A stretch of 64,000 bases of DNA from CAVONB01 sp963697205 (GTDB lineage: Bacteria; Pseudomonadota; Alphaproteobacteria; Rhizobiales; Hyphomicrobiaceae), in contig CAVONB010000016.1 in the NCBI GenBank assembly GCA_963697205.1, positions 1 through 64,000 on the forward strand, in the 5' to 3' direction. Both the position numbers and the translations under genes were made by a program. Below are positions 27,115 through 36,761 of the stretch, one piece after another (positions within the stretch are counted from its first letter, which is position 1; the number at the start of each line of letters is the position of its first letter). The notes beneath the pieces are model-generated. The model searched no databases. It was not told the origin of the DNA and saw only the letters and a list, made by a program, of their open reading frames with translations.

Positions 27115-29061
27115 ATGGCGCTCAAGAAAGTGATCTCTGCTGATGATGCCGTCGCCCTCATTCGAGATGGGGACGTCGTGGCATCCTCGGGATATGGCGG
27201 CAACGGGACTCCGGAGGCGCTGTTTGCCGCGATCGAGCGCCGGTTCCTTGAAGGTACTGCGCCCCGAGGGCTGACGCTCGTCTGGGCTGGTGGGCAGGGC
27301 GACGGAAAAGAGCGTGGCCTTAATCGGCTCGGTCATGAAGGACTTTTGAAGCGCACGATCGGGGGGCATTACGGGCTTATACCGAGGATCGAAGCCCTGG
27401 CCGTCGCAAACAAGATCGAGGCTTACAATTTTCCCGAAGGGGTCATCACTCATCTCTACAGGGATATTGCCGCCGGTAAGCCGGGGACTGCGACGCGGGT
27501 CGGAATTGGCACGTTCGTGGACCCCCGCGTAGAAGGTGGGAAGATCAATGCGGCCGCTGTCGAGGATCTCGTCGAGGTCATCCAAATGGCGGGCGAGGAT
27601 TTTCTGTTCTTTCGCCGCTTTCCCATCCATGTGGCCTTGATCAGAGGGACCACCGCCGATCCCGACGGCAATATCACCATGGAGCGCGAGGCACTCCGGC
27701 TTGAAACACTTGCCATGGCACTCGCGGCGCGCAATTCCGGTGGCGTTGTGATCTGTCAGGTTGAACGAATTGCTCATGCTGGGACGCTTGATGCGAGGCG
27801 CGTGCGGGTTCCTGGTATTCTTGTCGATGCCGTCGTTGAGGCTCAGCCCGACGAGCATATGCAGAATTACGGAACGCACTATAGTCCCGCCTTGTCGGGC
27901 GAAATCCGGATTCCTCTGCAACGTCTAAAATCGCTGCCCTTGGATACGACCAAGGTCATTGCCCGTCGCGCCGCCATCGAACTGCTTCCCAACAGTGTCG
28001 TGAACCTCGGTATCGGGCTCCCGGACTCGGTCAGCGCGGTTGCCGCCGAGGAGCAGATTGCGGATCTCATCACGCTGACCGTCGACCCGGGGATCATTGG
28101 TGGCGTCCCCCTTGGTGGCCTTGATTTTGGGGCCGCGGTCAATTTTTCGGCATCCATCGATCATCCCTACCAGTTCGACTTTATCGATGGTGGCGGTCTC
28201 GATATCGCCTGTCTTGGATATGCCGAATGCGACGGCGCGGGCAACGTCAATGCAAGCCGGTTTGCCAACCGCGTGCCAGGCTGTGGCGGCTTCATTAATA
28301 TCAGCCAGAATAGCAGCAAGGTCATCTTTGTCGGGACGTTCACGTCCGGAGGCCTTGTCGCGGTCGTACGCGACGGTAAGCTCTCGATCGAGAAGGAAGG
28401 ACGGCATCGCAAGTTCGTGGAGACGGTCGGTCAGGTGACGTTCAGCGGTTGCGAGGCCGTCCGGCGTGAACAAGAGGTGCTCTATGTGACCGAGCGATGC
28501 GTCTTTCGATTGACGCCGCGTGGGCTGGAGCTGACTGAGGTGGCACCGGGCGTCGACGTAGAGCGCGATATTCTCAACCATCTCCCGTTTGCGCCTGCGA
28601 TCACCTCACTTCGGTCGATGGAGTCCGGCCTGTTCGAAGCGCCCGGTCTGCGATTGCGTGACCGCTTGCTCGATCTGCGCATTGAAGATCGGCTGTCCTA
28701 CGACGAACCAACGAACACTGTGTACATGAATTACAGTGGTATGCGCGTGCGTACACAGGCGGACCTCGATCGGATCAAGGAGGCCGTGGATGGCCTGCTC
28801 GCGCCTTTGGGCCGCAAGGTCTATGCGATTGTCAACTACGACCGATTTGAGGCCGACCCTGACATCATGGCGGCCTATCTTGACCTCGTTCGCCACGTTG
28901 AGGAACGCTACTACATCGCCGTCTCCCGGTATACGAACAGCGGTTTCATGCGCCTGAAACTGGGCTCTGAGCTCGACAAGAGGAAGGTGTCATCCCAAGT
29001 CTTTGAGAGCAGCAGCGAGGCCCGCCAGAACCTCAACCTGCGAGGGCGTCTTGGTGCATAG
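27115..29061 (+). CDS. fused acyl-CoA:acetate/3-ketoacid CoA-transferase (Pct/YdiF-like)
   Basis: This 648-residue protein has both CoA-transferase halves: SGYGGNGTPEALFAAIERRF in the first, NLGIGLPDSVSAVAAEE and GGVPLGGLDFGAAVNF in the second. About 120 extra residues lie past the usual ~520-residue end (from ~530). Pct/YdiF enzymes exchange CoA between short acyl groups through a glutamyl-CoA on a Glu in TxExG; here the aligned position reads TVDPG, Asp at ~324. The start at 27115 follows GGGGGCTGAGG; a 32-residue longer frame exists upstream. It lies 235 bases after the ACP gene on the same strand and may interconvert products of that pathway. Confidence 0.83.
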   Translation: MALKKVISADDAVALIRDGDVVASSGYGGNGTPEALFAAIERRFLEGTAPRGLTLVWAGGQGDGKERGLNRLGHEGLLKRTIGGHYGLIPRIEALAVANKIEAYNFPEGVITHLYRDIAAGKPGTATRVGIGTFVDPRVEGGKINAAAVEDLVEVIQMAGEDFLFFRRFPIHVALIRGTTADPDGNITMEREALRLETLAMALAARNSGGVVICQVERIAHAGTLDARRVRVPGILVDAVVEAQPDEHMQNYGTHYSPALSGEIRIPLQRLKSLPLDTTKVIARRAAIELLPNSVVNLGIGLPDSVSAVAAEEQIADLITLTVDPGIIGGVPLGGLDFGAAVNFSASIDHPYQFDFIDGGGLDIACLGYAECDGAGNVNASRFANRVPGCGGFINISQNSSKVIFVGTFTSGGLVAVVRDGKLSIEKEGRHRKFVETVGQVTFSGCEAVRREQEVLYVTERCVFRLTPRGLELTEVAPGVDVERDILNHLPFAPAITSLRSMESGLFEAPGLRLRDRLLDLRIEDRLSYDEPTNTVYMNYSGMRVRTQADLDRIKEAVDGLLAPLGRKVYAIVNYDRFEADPDIMAAYLDLVRHVEERYYIAVSRYTNSGFMRLKLGSELDKRKVSSQVFESSSEARQNLNLRGRLGA

Positions 29062-29316
29062 CTCCGCGTTTGCCCTCTCGCTCTTCGCCCATGGTACACG
29101 CTCCGGCAGCGGTTTCGTCGCTTTGCGCCAAGCGGGTCGATGACAGGTCGGGAGCCCGCTCAACGCATGCGCGCATGTTTACCATTCATCCATTTGGAGC
29201 TGGAAGGCATGCCTCTCAGTTCAGCGAGGCCCATGATCGGGGTAGCGCGATGCCCGATGGAGCCTCAAGGGAATGGCCTGACCCGGTCGGGGTCGTTGAA
29301 CGGAGCATAGGATACG

Positions 29317-30429
29317 ATGGGATGGTCCCTTTCACTGGGTCGCATTTCTGGAATCGAGATCCGGGTCCACGTGACTTTTTTCCTACTGATTGCGTGGATC
29401 GCGATCACGGTTGGCGCCGCCGGGGGCGGCTTTGCAGCCCTTGAAGCTGTGGTCTTTATTGCCGCTGTCTTTGCATGCGTCGTTGCGCACGAGTTTGGCC
29501 ATGCGCTGGCCGCCCGGTCATTTGGCATCGGTACTCGGGATGTCACGCTCCTACCGATCGGGGGCGTTGCGAACATCGAGCGCATCCCTGAGGCTCCTGG
29601 TCAGGAAATCTTGATTGCGCTGGCCGGCCCGGCGGTCAACGTCGTTATCGCAGCCTTTTTGATCCTCTTCTTCGATGCCTGGCCCGAGGCGCAGCGCATT
29701 GCGGAGGGGACCACAGGGTTCGCGGACCTCGATTTCCTCACGCGTCTGGCTTTGGTCAACACGATGCTGGTGGTGTTCAACTTGATCCCCGCCTTTCCGA
29801 TGGACGGCGGTCGCGTCCTCCGCGGCCTTCTTTCTTGTCTTTTGGACCGCTCACAGGCCACGCGGCTTGCAGCCCGGATTGGGCAGGTGATGGCATTCGG
29901 GCTCGGCTTTCTCGGCCTCTTTGGTAATCCGATGTTGCTGTTTATCGCCCTATTCGTGTTCCTTGCAGCAAGCCATGAATCCTACGCCGTCGAATTGGAC
30001 GAGGCGACCAAGAACGCTTCCATGAGCGCCGCCACGATCACTGCATTTGAGACACTCGCGACCGACGCGACCGTCGGCACCGCCGCGGAGGTTCTTCTGG
30101 CGACATCTCAGCGCGAGTTTCCCGTCGTCGATGGCGGAGGCCGGATCCGTGGTGTCCTCACGCGCGATGGAATGATCCACGCGCTCACCACGCGCGGACC
30201 GGACACGCCGGTTCTTGACGTCATGGAGCCTGATGTCAGGACCATCAACAGGCGCGCACCCCTCTCGGCTGCGGTCAGTGCCCTGCAGGGCGGTCGGTTG
30301 CCCCTCGTCTGCGTTGTTGACGACCGGGAGCAGGTGATCGGTATGATCACGCTCGAAAACCTGGCCGAGTACATGTTGGTGGAAGAAGCCCGCCGTGGGT
30401 GGCAAGGTCGGGGTCCGTCATCGACGTGA
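29317..30429 (+). CDS. site-2 protease (M50) with C-terminal CBS domains
   Basis: This 370-residue membrane protein has five to six hydrophobic segments. The zinc motif HEFGH is in VVAHEFGHALAARSFG and the third ligand motif is NLIPAFPMDGGRVLRG. After ~residue 225 come two CBS repeats (TVGTAAEVLLATSQREFPVVD and VLDVMEPDVRTINRRAPLSA). CBS pairs bind adenosine nucleotides. It belongs to the SpoIVFB/Rip3-like group that cleaves substrates inside the membrane, perhaps in response to energy charge. The substrate is unknown. AGGATACG precedes the ATG. It converges on the amidotransferase gene. Confidence 0.88.
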   Translation: MGWSLSLGRISGIEIRVHVTFFLLIAWIAITVGAAGGGFAALEAVVFIAAVFACVVAHEFGHALAARSFGIGTRDVTLLPIGGVANIERIPEAPGQEILIALAGPAVNVVIAAFLILFFDAWPEAQRIAEGTTGFADLDFLTRLALVNTMLVVFNLIPAFPMDGGRVLRGLLSCLLDRSQATRLAARIGQVMAFGLGFLGLFGNPMLLFIALFVFLAASHESYAVELDEATKNASMSAATITAFETLATDATVGTAAEVLLATSQREFPVVDGGGRIRGVLTRDGMIHALTTRGPDTPVLDVMEPDVRTINRRAPLSAAVSALQGGRLPLVCVVDDREQVIGMITLENLAEYMLVEEARRGWQGRGPSST

Positions 30430-30490
30430 TGCTCAGGGCGATCGAAGCCCAGGCCAGTCCGCACCTTGGCCGGCTGGCTCGTTTTCTGCC

Positions 30491-31336
30491 TCAGGCGACA
30501 TCATCCTTTGCAGGACCCTCGGCTAGGCGCAACGGCTCGATGCGAAGACGCATGTCCGGATCGACCGAGAAAACCGTACCGTTGGGCACGCCGAGCCATG
30601 TTTCATGCGTCAGGGGCTCGGATGCGATGTCAACGGACCGATAGACTGTACGTGGCCCGTGATGAACGTGGGTCTTGCCGCAGAATTCGCACGTCAAGAG
30701 ACCTTCCCTCTCCAGAAACCACAGCGTCCTATTGAGGCGGGTCCCGACGAGCCGTTCCCCGTCCGACAACAGCAAATTAAGTGACGAACGGGCATCCGGT
30801 GCGGCCTCACGACCCCAATGAACGATCTCGCGCACAACTTCGCGCATCGTTTCCAGAAGGGGGCGATCGGGGGTTTGATCCAGACGCGTGAGCAGGAGAC
30901 GAAAGACGTGCTCGCTGTCCGTCTCGCCTTGAAGTTCGGTTCGATGTAGTGGCGAAAGGGCGTCGAGGAGCTTCGATCGAACGTCCTGGAAGCCCTCAAT
31001 TGTACCATTGTGGGCGAAGGTCCAGCGGCCATGCACGAAGGGATGGGTGTTTTCGAGCGTCGGCGGCCCGACGGTTGCCCGGCGTACATGTGCGATCACG
31101 GTATGCGCGTAGACTTGCGCAGCGCGCTTGCGGAAGTGCTCACCGTGCCATGCAGCCCAGGCCTGCTTTTCCAGCTGTGGGAGCAAGTCGCGATATTCCG
31201 CAATGCCCCAGCCATTGCCGTGTGTGAGGCCTTCCTGATCACGAAATCCCTGGGTTATGAGCGAGTTCTGAGCGTGCACCAGTCCGCACTCGATGCGGGT
31301 GGGCTCAGTCGCGCGAAATCCGAACAATCGGCACAT
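30491..31336 (-). CDS. class II glutamine amidotransferase (YafJ/EgtC-like)
   Basis: This 281-residue enzyme begins MCRLFGF, giving the N-terminal nucleophile Cys after Met removal. It has IAHVRRATVG, THPFVHGRWTFAHNGTIEGF and ETDSEHVFRLLL, the standard Ntn glutaminase pattern. It should release ammonia from glutamine or hydrolyse a gamma-glutamyl amide (as EgtC does). No synthase domain is fused. A CxxC (CEFCG) near the C-terminus is unusual. It is divergent by 175 bases from an ATP-grasp ligase gene, which suggests but does not prove a common pathway. Confidence 0.85.
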   Translation of the reverse strand: MCRLFGFRATEPTRIECGLVHAQNSLITQGFRDQEGLTHGNGWGIAEYRDLLPQLEKQAWAAWHGEHFRKRAAQVYAHTVIAHVRRATVGPPTLENTHPFVHGRWTFAHNGTIEGFQDVRSKLLDALSPLHRTELQGETDSEHVFRLLLTRLDQTPDRPLLETMREVVREIVHWGREAAPDARSSLNLLLSDGERLVGTRLNRTLWFLEREGLLTCEFCGKTHVHHGPRTVYRSVDIASEPLTHETWLGVPNGTVFSVDPDMRLRIEPLRLAEGPAKDDVA

Positions 31337-31511
31337 TTCTTTCGTCGCACAAAAGACGCGGGTGGCGCGATGATCTGGCTTTCACGCCTACGATGCCTTC
31401 AAAAAGCATAGAATCCGCTTCCTGGTAACCACATTGATTTGGCGCAAAGCTTCCCGGTGTGCGCGTGCCCTCTGCTGACGATAGCGCTCAATGCAATTGG
31501 GAACATGACCA

Positions 31512-33029
31512 ATGCCGCCGCTCCTGGGAACGCCTTTGTCAAAAAATCGTGGCGACACATCGGGTCTAGCGCTCCTTCCTGTCGTCAAGCGGCACGCCGT
31601 GACCATATTCGACGATAAGAAGGACGCCTTAAAAGTACTCGCTATCAATCTCCTAAAGGAACATCCAGCCCTTGCGCGTCAGGATCTGTTTGGCCCGGGG
31701 GTGCGTTGCGGGGTGTCGACCGCGCTGTGGCTCGTGCTCGGAGACACGCGGGAGATCAGCTTGATGGGACAAGGGGGAGAGGCGACATACGAGTATCGCG
31801 CCTCGCTGCTTGCCAGGCCAGGCGATATGGCAGCCTTCGGTGGTACGCAGCATGCGGCGTTCGAGCGCTATCGCGCGGAGGTGCTCGGCAAGGGCCCGCT
31901 TGTATGCTTGAATCCGCAAGCCATTCCCGGCATGCCGTCGGCGCCGCTCGCCGAGCGCGTGCGCCGCGATCCCCACGTCGTCTCTGCGGTGGTGCAATCT
32001 GCGCGGGCGGCGGGCGGCCTTACTTTGCTTCCTCATATCGGCATGGGAAGTGCCTGGGGGCTTGCTGGCACCCTCGCCGCGGAAACCGGGCTCACGATCG
32101 ATGTCGCGTGTCCCCGCCCTCAGCTCACACGGCTCGTGAACGACAAGACTTGGTTTGCTCAAGTAACGCGTAAGGTCTTGGGCGAGCACGCGCTTCCGCC
32201 CAGTTTTTCTACCTTCGGACCGGCTGCGCTTGCGAGCCGTGCCCGCACCCTGGCGCGTTCTGCAGAGCGCATCGTTGTCAAGATCCCTGATAGCGCTGGC
32301 GGCGCCGGCAACTTCTGCTTCTCCGGGAGCGCGCTTGCCGGGTTGCCCTTATCGGAGGTGCGGCAGCGCATACTTTGCGTTTTGCAGGCTTCCGGGTGGC
32401 GCGAGACCTTCCCGCTTCTTGTCGGTCTCTGGGAGGCGCCCGTTCTCAGCAGTCCCTCTGTGCAGATTTGGATCCCGGCGATCGAAGACGGCGAGCCCAT
32501 TGTGGAAGGCGTTTTCGAACAATTGCTGGAAGGTTCCGAGGGTGCCTTCGTCGGATCGGTACCGGCCAGCTTGCCGGGAGATTGGCACGACCGACTGGCC
32601 GCCGAAGCGTTTTGCCTAGCCTTCCTTTTTCAGTTGCTGGGCTATTTCGGCCGCTGCAGCTTTGATGCCCTTCTTGTCGGGCGGTCGACTGATGACGCAG
32701 AGCTGCATTGGATCGAGTGCAACGGCCGGTGGGGTGGTGTTTCGGTTCCTATGACGATCGTGAACCAGATCGCGGGCACCGGGGAGCCCCCTGCATTCGT
32801 GGTCGTCCAAGACCAGAGCTCGAACAACCACCCACTCGGTTTCGAGCAGGCATGGGCCCTTCTCGATGATCTCCTGTTGAAGCCCAATCAGCGTGATGAC
32901 GGGATCGTCTTGCTCAGTCCCGTCGAAATCGAGAGCGGCTCCGGCGTGCAGCTGCTCGCCTGCTCGACTTCCAGAGCGGGAGCGGCCGCCATTGCGCGCG
33001 GGGCTGTTGAGCGGTTGAGAGGCCAATAG
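31512..33029 (+). CDS. preATP-grasp/ATP-grasp ligase, unknown substrate
   Basis: This 505-residue protein has an N-terminal ~170-residue region like a preATP-grasp domain (ending LTLLPHIGMGSAWGLAGTLA). An ATP-grasp core follows: the nucleotide loop IVVKIPDSAGGAGNF, WIPAIEDGEPIVEGVFEQ, and the metal/ATP motif WIECNGRWGGVSVP near residue 400. Proteins of this type ligate a carboxylate to an amine through an acyl phosphate, as in PGM1-like peptide ligases. The start is weakly supported; later ATGs lie in the N-terminal domain. The neighbouring amidotransferase makes a small amide or peptide product plausible. I do not recognise a precise family. Confidence 0.7.
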   Translation: MPPLLGTPLSKNRGDTSGLALLPVVKRHAVTIFDDKKDALKVLAINLLKEHPALARQDLFGPGVRCGVSTALWLVLGDTREISLMGQGGEATYEYRASLLARPGDMAAFGGTQHAAFERYRAEVLGKGPLVCLNPQAIPGMPSAPLAERVRRDPHVVSAVVQSARAAGGLTLLPHIGMGSAWGLAGTLAAETGLTIDVACPRPQLTRLVNDKTWFAQVTRKVLGEHALPPSFSTFGPAALASRARTLARSAERIVVKIPDSAGGAGNFCFSGSALAGLPLSEVRQRILCVLQASGWRETFPLLVGLWEAPVLSSPSVQIWIPAIEDGEPIVEGVFEQLLEGSEGAFVGSVPASLPGDWHDRLAAEAFCLAFLFQLLGYFGRCSFDALLVGRSTDDAELHWIECNGRWGGVSVPMTIVNQIAGTGEPPAFVVVQDQSSNNHPLGFEQAWALLDDLLLKPNQRDDGIVLLSPVEIESGSGVQLLACSTSRAGAAAIARGAVERLRGQ

Positions 33030-33405
33030 AGTGTCAATGGCTAGGCACGCGGGACCTCCTTCTAGACGTAGTCCCTCGCCCAAGGCGTTTTCGGATGCGC
33101 CGTCACCAACGCGGCTTCAAGCGGGTTCGACGCACTCAGGTGGTTGCAGGTTTCGGCCGGAGCCTCCAGGACAACAGCCCCGTGTCCCGGGCCTTTTCGA
33201 AAGCGGCTTCGATCTTTGGGCTCGGGTGCGCGGGCGTTGATGTCGGTCAAGCCATTCGGGGCTCATGGCGCTTATCAAACATCCGAGGCGGGAAGCGTCA
33301 TGTGACAGTGGTGGTACGTAGAGGCGTTAGCCCACGCGTTGGGCTCATCGTACGGCAAGTGCTGCGTTGCGGTTTTAGCCCAAAGGCTTTCAGCGGAAGA
33401 AGCCC
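33030..33405. other. intergenic, 376 bases, no firm gene
   Basis: A 62-codon minus-strand frame (33062-33250) has mildly protein-like content but only a TTG start and no ribosome-binding sequence. It may be a remnant. Nothing else is recognised. Confidence 0.3.
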
Positions 33406-34268
33406 ATGGCCATCCCGACCAATGAGGCGTTATCCGATAAGCTGAATGAGATGGCGGATATCCTCGAACTTCAGCACGAGGACGGCTATCGGATCGCGGC
33501 CTACCGCCGTGCCGCCAAAACCTTGTTGGCGCTTGATAGGCCCGTCGACGCGATCGTGCAAAGGGACGGCCTGGAGGGCCTCGTTGCCCTCCCGGGCATC
33601 GGACGCGGGATTGGCGCAGCGTTGGTCGAGATCGTCACTACAGGTCGCTGGGCCCAACTGGAGCGGCTATCGGGGACACTGGATCCTCAGTCCCTGTTCC
33701 AAACCATACCAGGCATCGGGCCGGAGCTCGCCGTGCGCATACACAACGAACTTCACGTCGACACGCTCGAGGAATTGGAGCTGGCCGCCCATGATGGCCG
33801 CTTGGAGCGCATCCCCGGTGTCGGCGCGCGAAGAGCCCTCGCCATCAGAGGCGCACTGACCGACCGTCTCGGCCATCGGCACTTCAAACGATCCGTTCAA
33901 TCGGGTGCTCCGCCGATCGCCCTTGTCTTGGAGGTCGATCGGGACTATCGGGAGAAGGCCTCAGCCGGCGCACTTCCCAGGATCGCCCCGAAGCGGTTCA
34001 ACCCAACGGGAGAAGCCTGGCTACCCGTTCTGCATACGCGTCGGGGGGCTGGCACTTCACGGTGCTCTTCTCCAATACGCAACGCGCGCACGAACTCGGG
34101 AAGACGCACGATTGGGTCGTGGCCTACTTCCACATCGCTACGGGACCGGAAGCCCAGTTTACGATCGTCACGGAGACCCGAGGTCCGTTGCTCGGCCGGC
34201 GTGTCGTGCGTGGCCGTGAGGGCGATTGCATTGCCCATTATGCCGAAGCGGCCGGCACGCCCGCATGA
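33406..34268 (+). CDS. helix-hairpin-helix (PolX N-terminal-like) protein, frameshifted at 34043-34048
   Basis: The first 200 residues contain a PolX-like N-terminal helical domain (LNEMADILELQHEDGYRIAAYRRAA) and HhH repeats (GIGRGIGAALVEIV, GIGPELAVRIHNEL, GVGARRALAIRGAL). The usual C-terminal region follows: LPRIAPKRFNP then, in the next frame, LFSNTQRAHELGKTHDWVVA to GPLLGRRVVRGRE. The two join if one G is added to the G6 run at 34043-34048. The restored protein has 287 residues and lacks a polymerase palm, so it probably binds DNA without synthesising it. The start has GGAAGAAG upstream. Confidence 0.75.
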
Positions 34269-34359
34269 ACGTGGTTAGGCCGACGCCCTCAATCGGCAGT
34301 CAGGCCCCGATAGGGCTGCAAGAAGCGATCAAGTGGCAACGCTAAAAGGACGAACGTCG

Positions 34360-35703
34360 ATGCCGACATCCACGGGTTCGCGCCGCATCGTCATCATGGG
34401 TGCAGCTGGCCGCGACTTCCACAATTTCAATGTGACCTATCGCGATGATCCCACGCGTGAGGTTGTCGCGTTCACGGCGACACAGATCCCAGGAATCGCC
34501 AATCGGCGCTATCCGCCATCCCTGGCGGGACCCCGGTATCCCGACGGCATAGCGATTCTCGATGAAGCGGATCTTTCTGAGATCTGTTCGCGCGAGGCCA
34601 TCGACGAAGTGGTCTTTGCCTACAGCGATGTCGCGCATGCCGACGTGATGCATAAGGCCTCGATCGCGCTGGCCGCCGGTGCCGATTTCACCTTGCTCGG
34701 TCCGAGGCGGACCATGCTGGACGCCCGGGTGCCGGTCATTGCGGTCTCGGCCGTGCGAACCGGTGTCGGCAAATCGCAGGTGGCGCGCTGGCTGTCGCGG
34801 CGTCTCAAGGACCGGGGCCTACGTGTCGTCGCTGTGCGCCACCCGATGCCCTATGGCAACCTGGACCGCCAAGCCGTGCAGAGATTTGAGACGATCGGCG
34901 ACCTCGATGCGGCGCAATGCACGATCGAAGAGCGCGAGGAATATGAGCCGCATCTTGCCATCGGTAATCTGGTGTTTGCTGGTGCCGACTATGGCCGCAT
35001 CATCGAAGCCGCCGAAATGGAAGCCGATGTCATCCTTTGGGACGGTGGCAACAACGACTTCCCGTTCGTGAGGCCCGGCCTCCATGTCGTGCTTGTCGAC
35101 CCCCTGAGGCCGGGACACGAGACCACGCACCACCCGGGCGAGGCCGTCCTGCGCATGGCCGACGTGGTCATTGTCGCCAAGTCCAATTCCGCATCGAGGG
35201 CTGCCATTCAGCAGGTCACCGAGACGGCCCGTCACCTCGCGCCCGAGGCCGAGATCCTCCGCGGTGCGTCACTCATTACGCTAGATGCCCCCGACTTGGT
35301 GCGCGGCAAGCGGGTGATCGCGATCGACGACGGACCGACGTTGACGCACGGCGGCATGGCCTATGGAGCGGGGTACCTCGCCGCCGTCGAGGCGGGGGCC
35401 AGCGAAATCATTGACCCCAGAGCCTCGGCGGTCGGACATATCGCAGAAGCGTTCAAGCACTACCCCCATATCGGCAAGGTACTGCCGGCTCTCGGCTACT
35501 CCGAAGCCCAGCTCAATGACCTCAAAGCGACGATCAATGGCGCGCAGGCCGACGTCGTGGTCAGCGGAACGCCAAGCGACCTTGCGCGCCTCATCCCGAT
35601 CGAAAAGCCGGTTGTTCGCGCCCGCTACGAGTTCGCCGAGGTGGATCCGCCCCGCCTCGCGCAGCGCCTCGACGACTTTCTGAGGATCCGCGCACAAGCG
35701 TAG
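34360..35703 (+). CDS. cyclic 2,3-diphosphoglycerate synthetase-like P-loop protein
   Basis: This 447-residue protein resembles archaeal cyclic-2,3-diphosphoglycerate synthetases. It has an N-terminal Rossmann-like part (IVIMGAAGRDFHNFN), then a P-loop AVRTGVGKSQVARWL, WDGGNNDFPF and VLVDPLRPGHETTHHPGEA. Bacterial homologues with this order are often annotated as GTPases; the substrate is not proven. It is followed 52 bases later by ornithine carbamoyltransferase and carbamate kinase, a recurring neighbourhood that hints at a role in carbamoyl-phosphate or acyl-phosphate metabolism. AAGGACGAA precedes the ATG. Confidence 0.75.
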   Translation: MPTSTGSRRIVIMGAAGRDFHNFNVTYRDDPTREVVAFTATQIPGIANRRYPPSLAGPRYPDGIAILDEADLSEICSREAIDEVVFAYSDVAHADVMHKASIALAAGADFTLLGPRRTMLDARVPVIAVSAVRTGVGKSQVARWLSRRLKDRGLRVVAVRHPMPYGNLDRQAVQRFETIGDLDAAQCTIEEREEYEPHLAIGNLVFAGADYGRIIEAAEMEADVILWDGGNNDFPFVRPGLHVVLVDPLRPGHETTHHPGEAVLRMADVVIVAKSNSASRAAIQQVTETARHLAPEAEILRGASLITLDAPDLVRGKRVIAIDDGPTLTHGGMAYGAGYLAAVEAGASEIIDPRASAVGHIAEAFKHYPHIGKVLPALGYSEAQLNDLKATINGAQADVVVSGTPSDLARLIPIEKPVVRARYEFAEVDPPRLAQRLDDFLRIRAQA

Positions 35704-35755
35704 TCGCCACCGGGTTGCGCGGCTCATACCGCGATGCGTTCAAGGAGGACATCTC

Positions 35756-36757
35756 ATGCCGATCACCCTCAAGGGTCGCAGCCTTCTGAGCCTGGATGAC
35801 GTGTCGGCAGCAGAGATCCGGTTGCTGTTGCGCCTTGCTGCGGATCTCAAGGCCGCCAAGCTCTCCGGCACCGAGCAGCAGCGGCTCAAGGGCCGCAACA
35901 TCGCGCTGATCTTCGAAAAGGATTCGACCCGGACCCGCACGGGGTTCGAGGTGGCAGCCTATGATCAGGGCGCCCATGTCACCTACCTTGGACCGAGCGG
36001 GAGTCAGATCGGCCACAAGGAATCGATGAAGGACACGGCGCGGGTGCTCGGGCGGATGTACGATGCCATCGAGTTTCGCGGCTACAGCCAGACGTCCGCG
36101 CGCGAGCTTGCCCAATATTCCGGTGTTCCCGTCTACAACGGCTTGACCGACGAAGCCCATCCGACCCAGGCGCTCGCGGACTTCATGACGATGCGCGAGT
36201 TCACCCACAAGCACCTCTCCGATTCGGTCGTCGTGTTCATGGGCGACGTCGGGAACAATGTCGCACGGAGCTTGGCAGTCGGCTCCGCCAAGCTCGGGAT
36301 GGACATCCGTCTCTGCGGCCCGAGCGACCTTTGGCCCGAGCGCGCGGTGCTGGATCAAATCGCGCAGGCGGCTCACGATGCCCATGGCACGTTCTCGATC
36401 GGGACGGACCTGGGTGAGGCTCTGAGCGGCGCCGACTTCGTCTATACCGACGTTTGGCTTTCGATGGGGGCGCCCAAGGACGCATGGGCGGAGCGCATTC
36501 GTCTGCTTGCGCCCTACCGCGTCACCGGGGAGGTGATGGCGATGACCCGCAATCCCCACGCGAAGTTCATGCATTGCCTTCCGGCCTTCCACGATCGTGA
36601 GACGACCGTCGGCGCGGATATCGCACGCGAATTTGGTCTCGATTGCATGGAGGTGACCGATGGCGTGTTTGAAGGGACTTGCTCGGTTGTTTTCGACCAG
36701 GCCGAGAACCGGATGCACACCATTAAGGCCATCCTCGTCGCAACCCTAGGGTCGTGA
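35756..36757 (+). CDS. arcB: ornithine carbamoyltransferase (catabolic type)
   Basis: This 333-residue enzyme has the carbamoyl-phosphate loop STRTRTGFEVAAYDQGAHVTYL, the HPTQALADF motif, the ornithine-site DVWLSMGAP-like loop (normally DVWVSMGE) and HCLPAFHD with the catalytic Cys. It interconverts ornithine + carbamoyl phosphate and citrulline. The length (333) and the gene order with carbamate kinase point to the catabolic ArcB form. No arginine deiminase gene (arcA) is in the window, so citrulline must come from elsewhere, or carbamoyl phosphate is used otherwise. AGGAGG precedes the ATG. Confidence 0.9.
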   Translation: MPITLKGRSLLSLDDVSAAEIRLLLRLAADLKAAKLSGTEQQRLKGRNIALIFEKDSTRTRTGFEVAAYDQGAHVTYLGPSGSQIGHKESMKDTARVLGRMYDAIEFRGYSQTSARELAQYSGVPVYNGLTDEAHPTQALADFMTMREFTHKHLSDSVVVFMGDVGNNVARSLAVGSAKLGMDIRLCGPSDLWPERAVLDQIAQAAHDAHGTFSIGTDLGEALSGADFVYTDVWLSMGAPKDAWAERIRLLAPYRVTGEVMAMTRNPHAKFMHCLPAFHDRETTVGADIAREFGLDCMEVTDGVFEGTCSVVFDQAENRMHTIKAILVATLGS

Positions 36758-36761
36758 GATC

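Noticed and set aside
35591..36718. A 375-codon minus-strand frame over ornithine carbamoyltransferase
   Set aside because: The plus strand carries unmistakable arcB motifs; the opposite frame has none.
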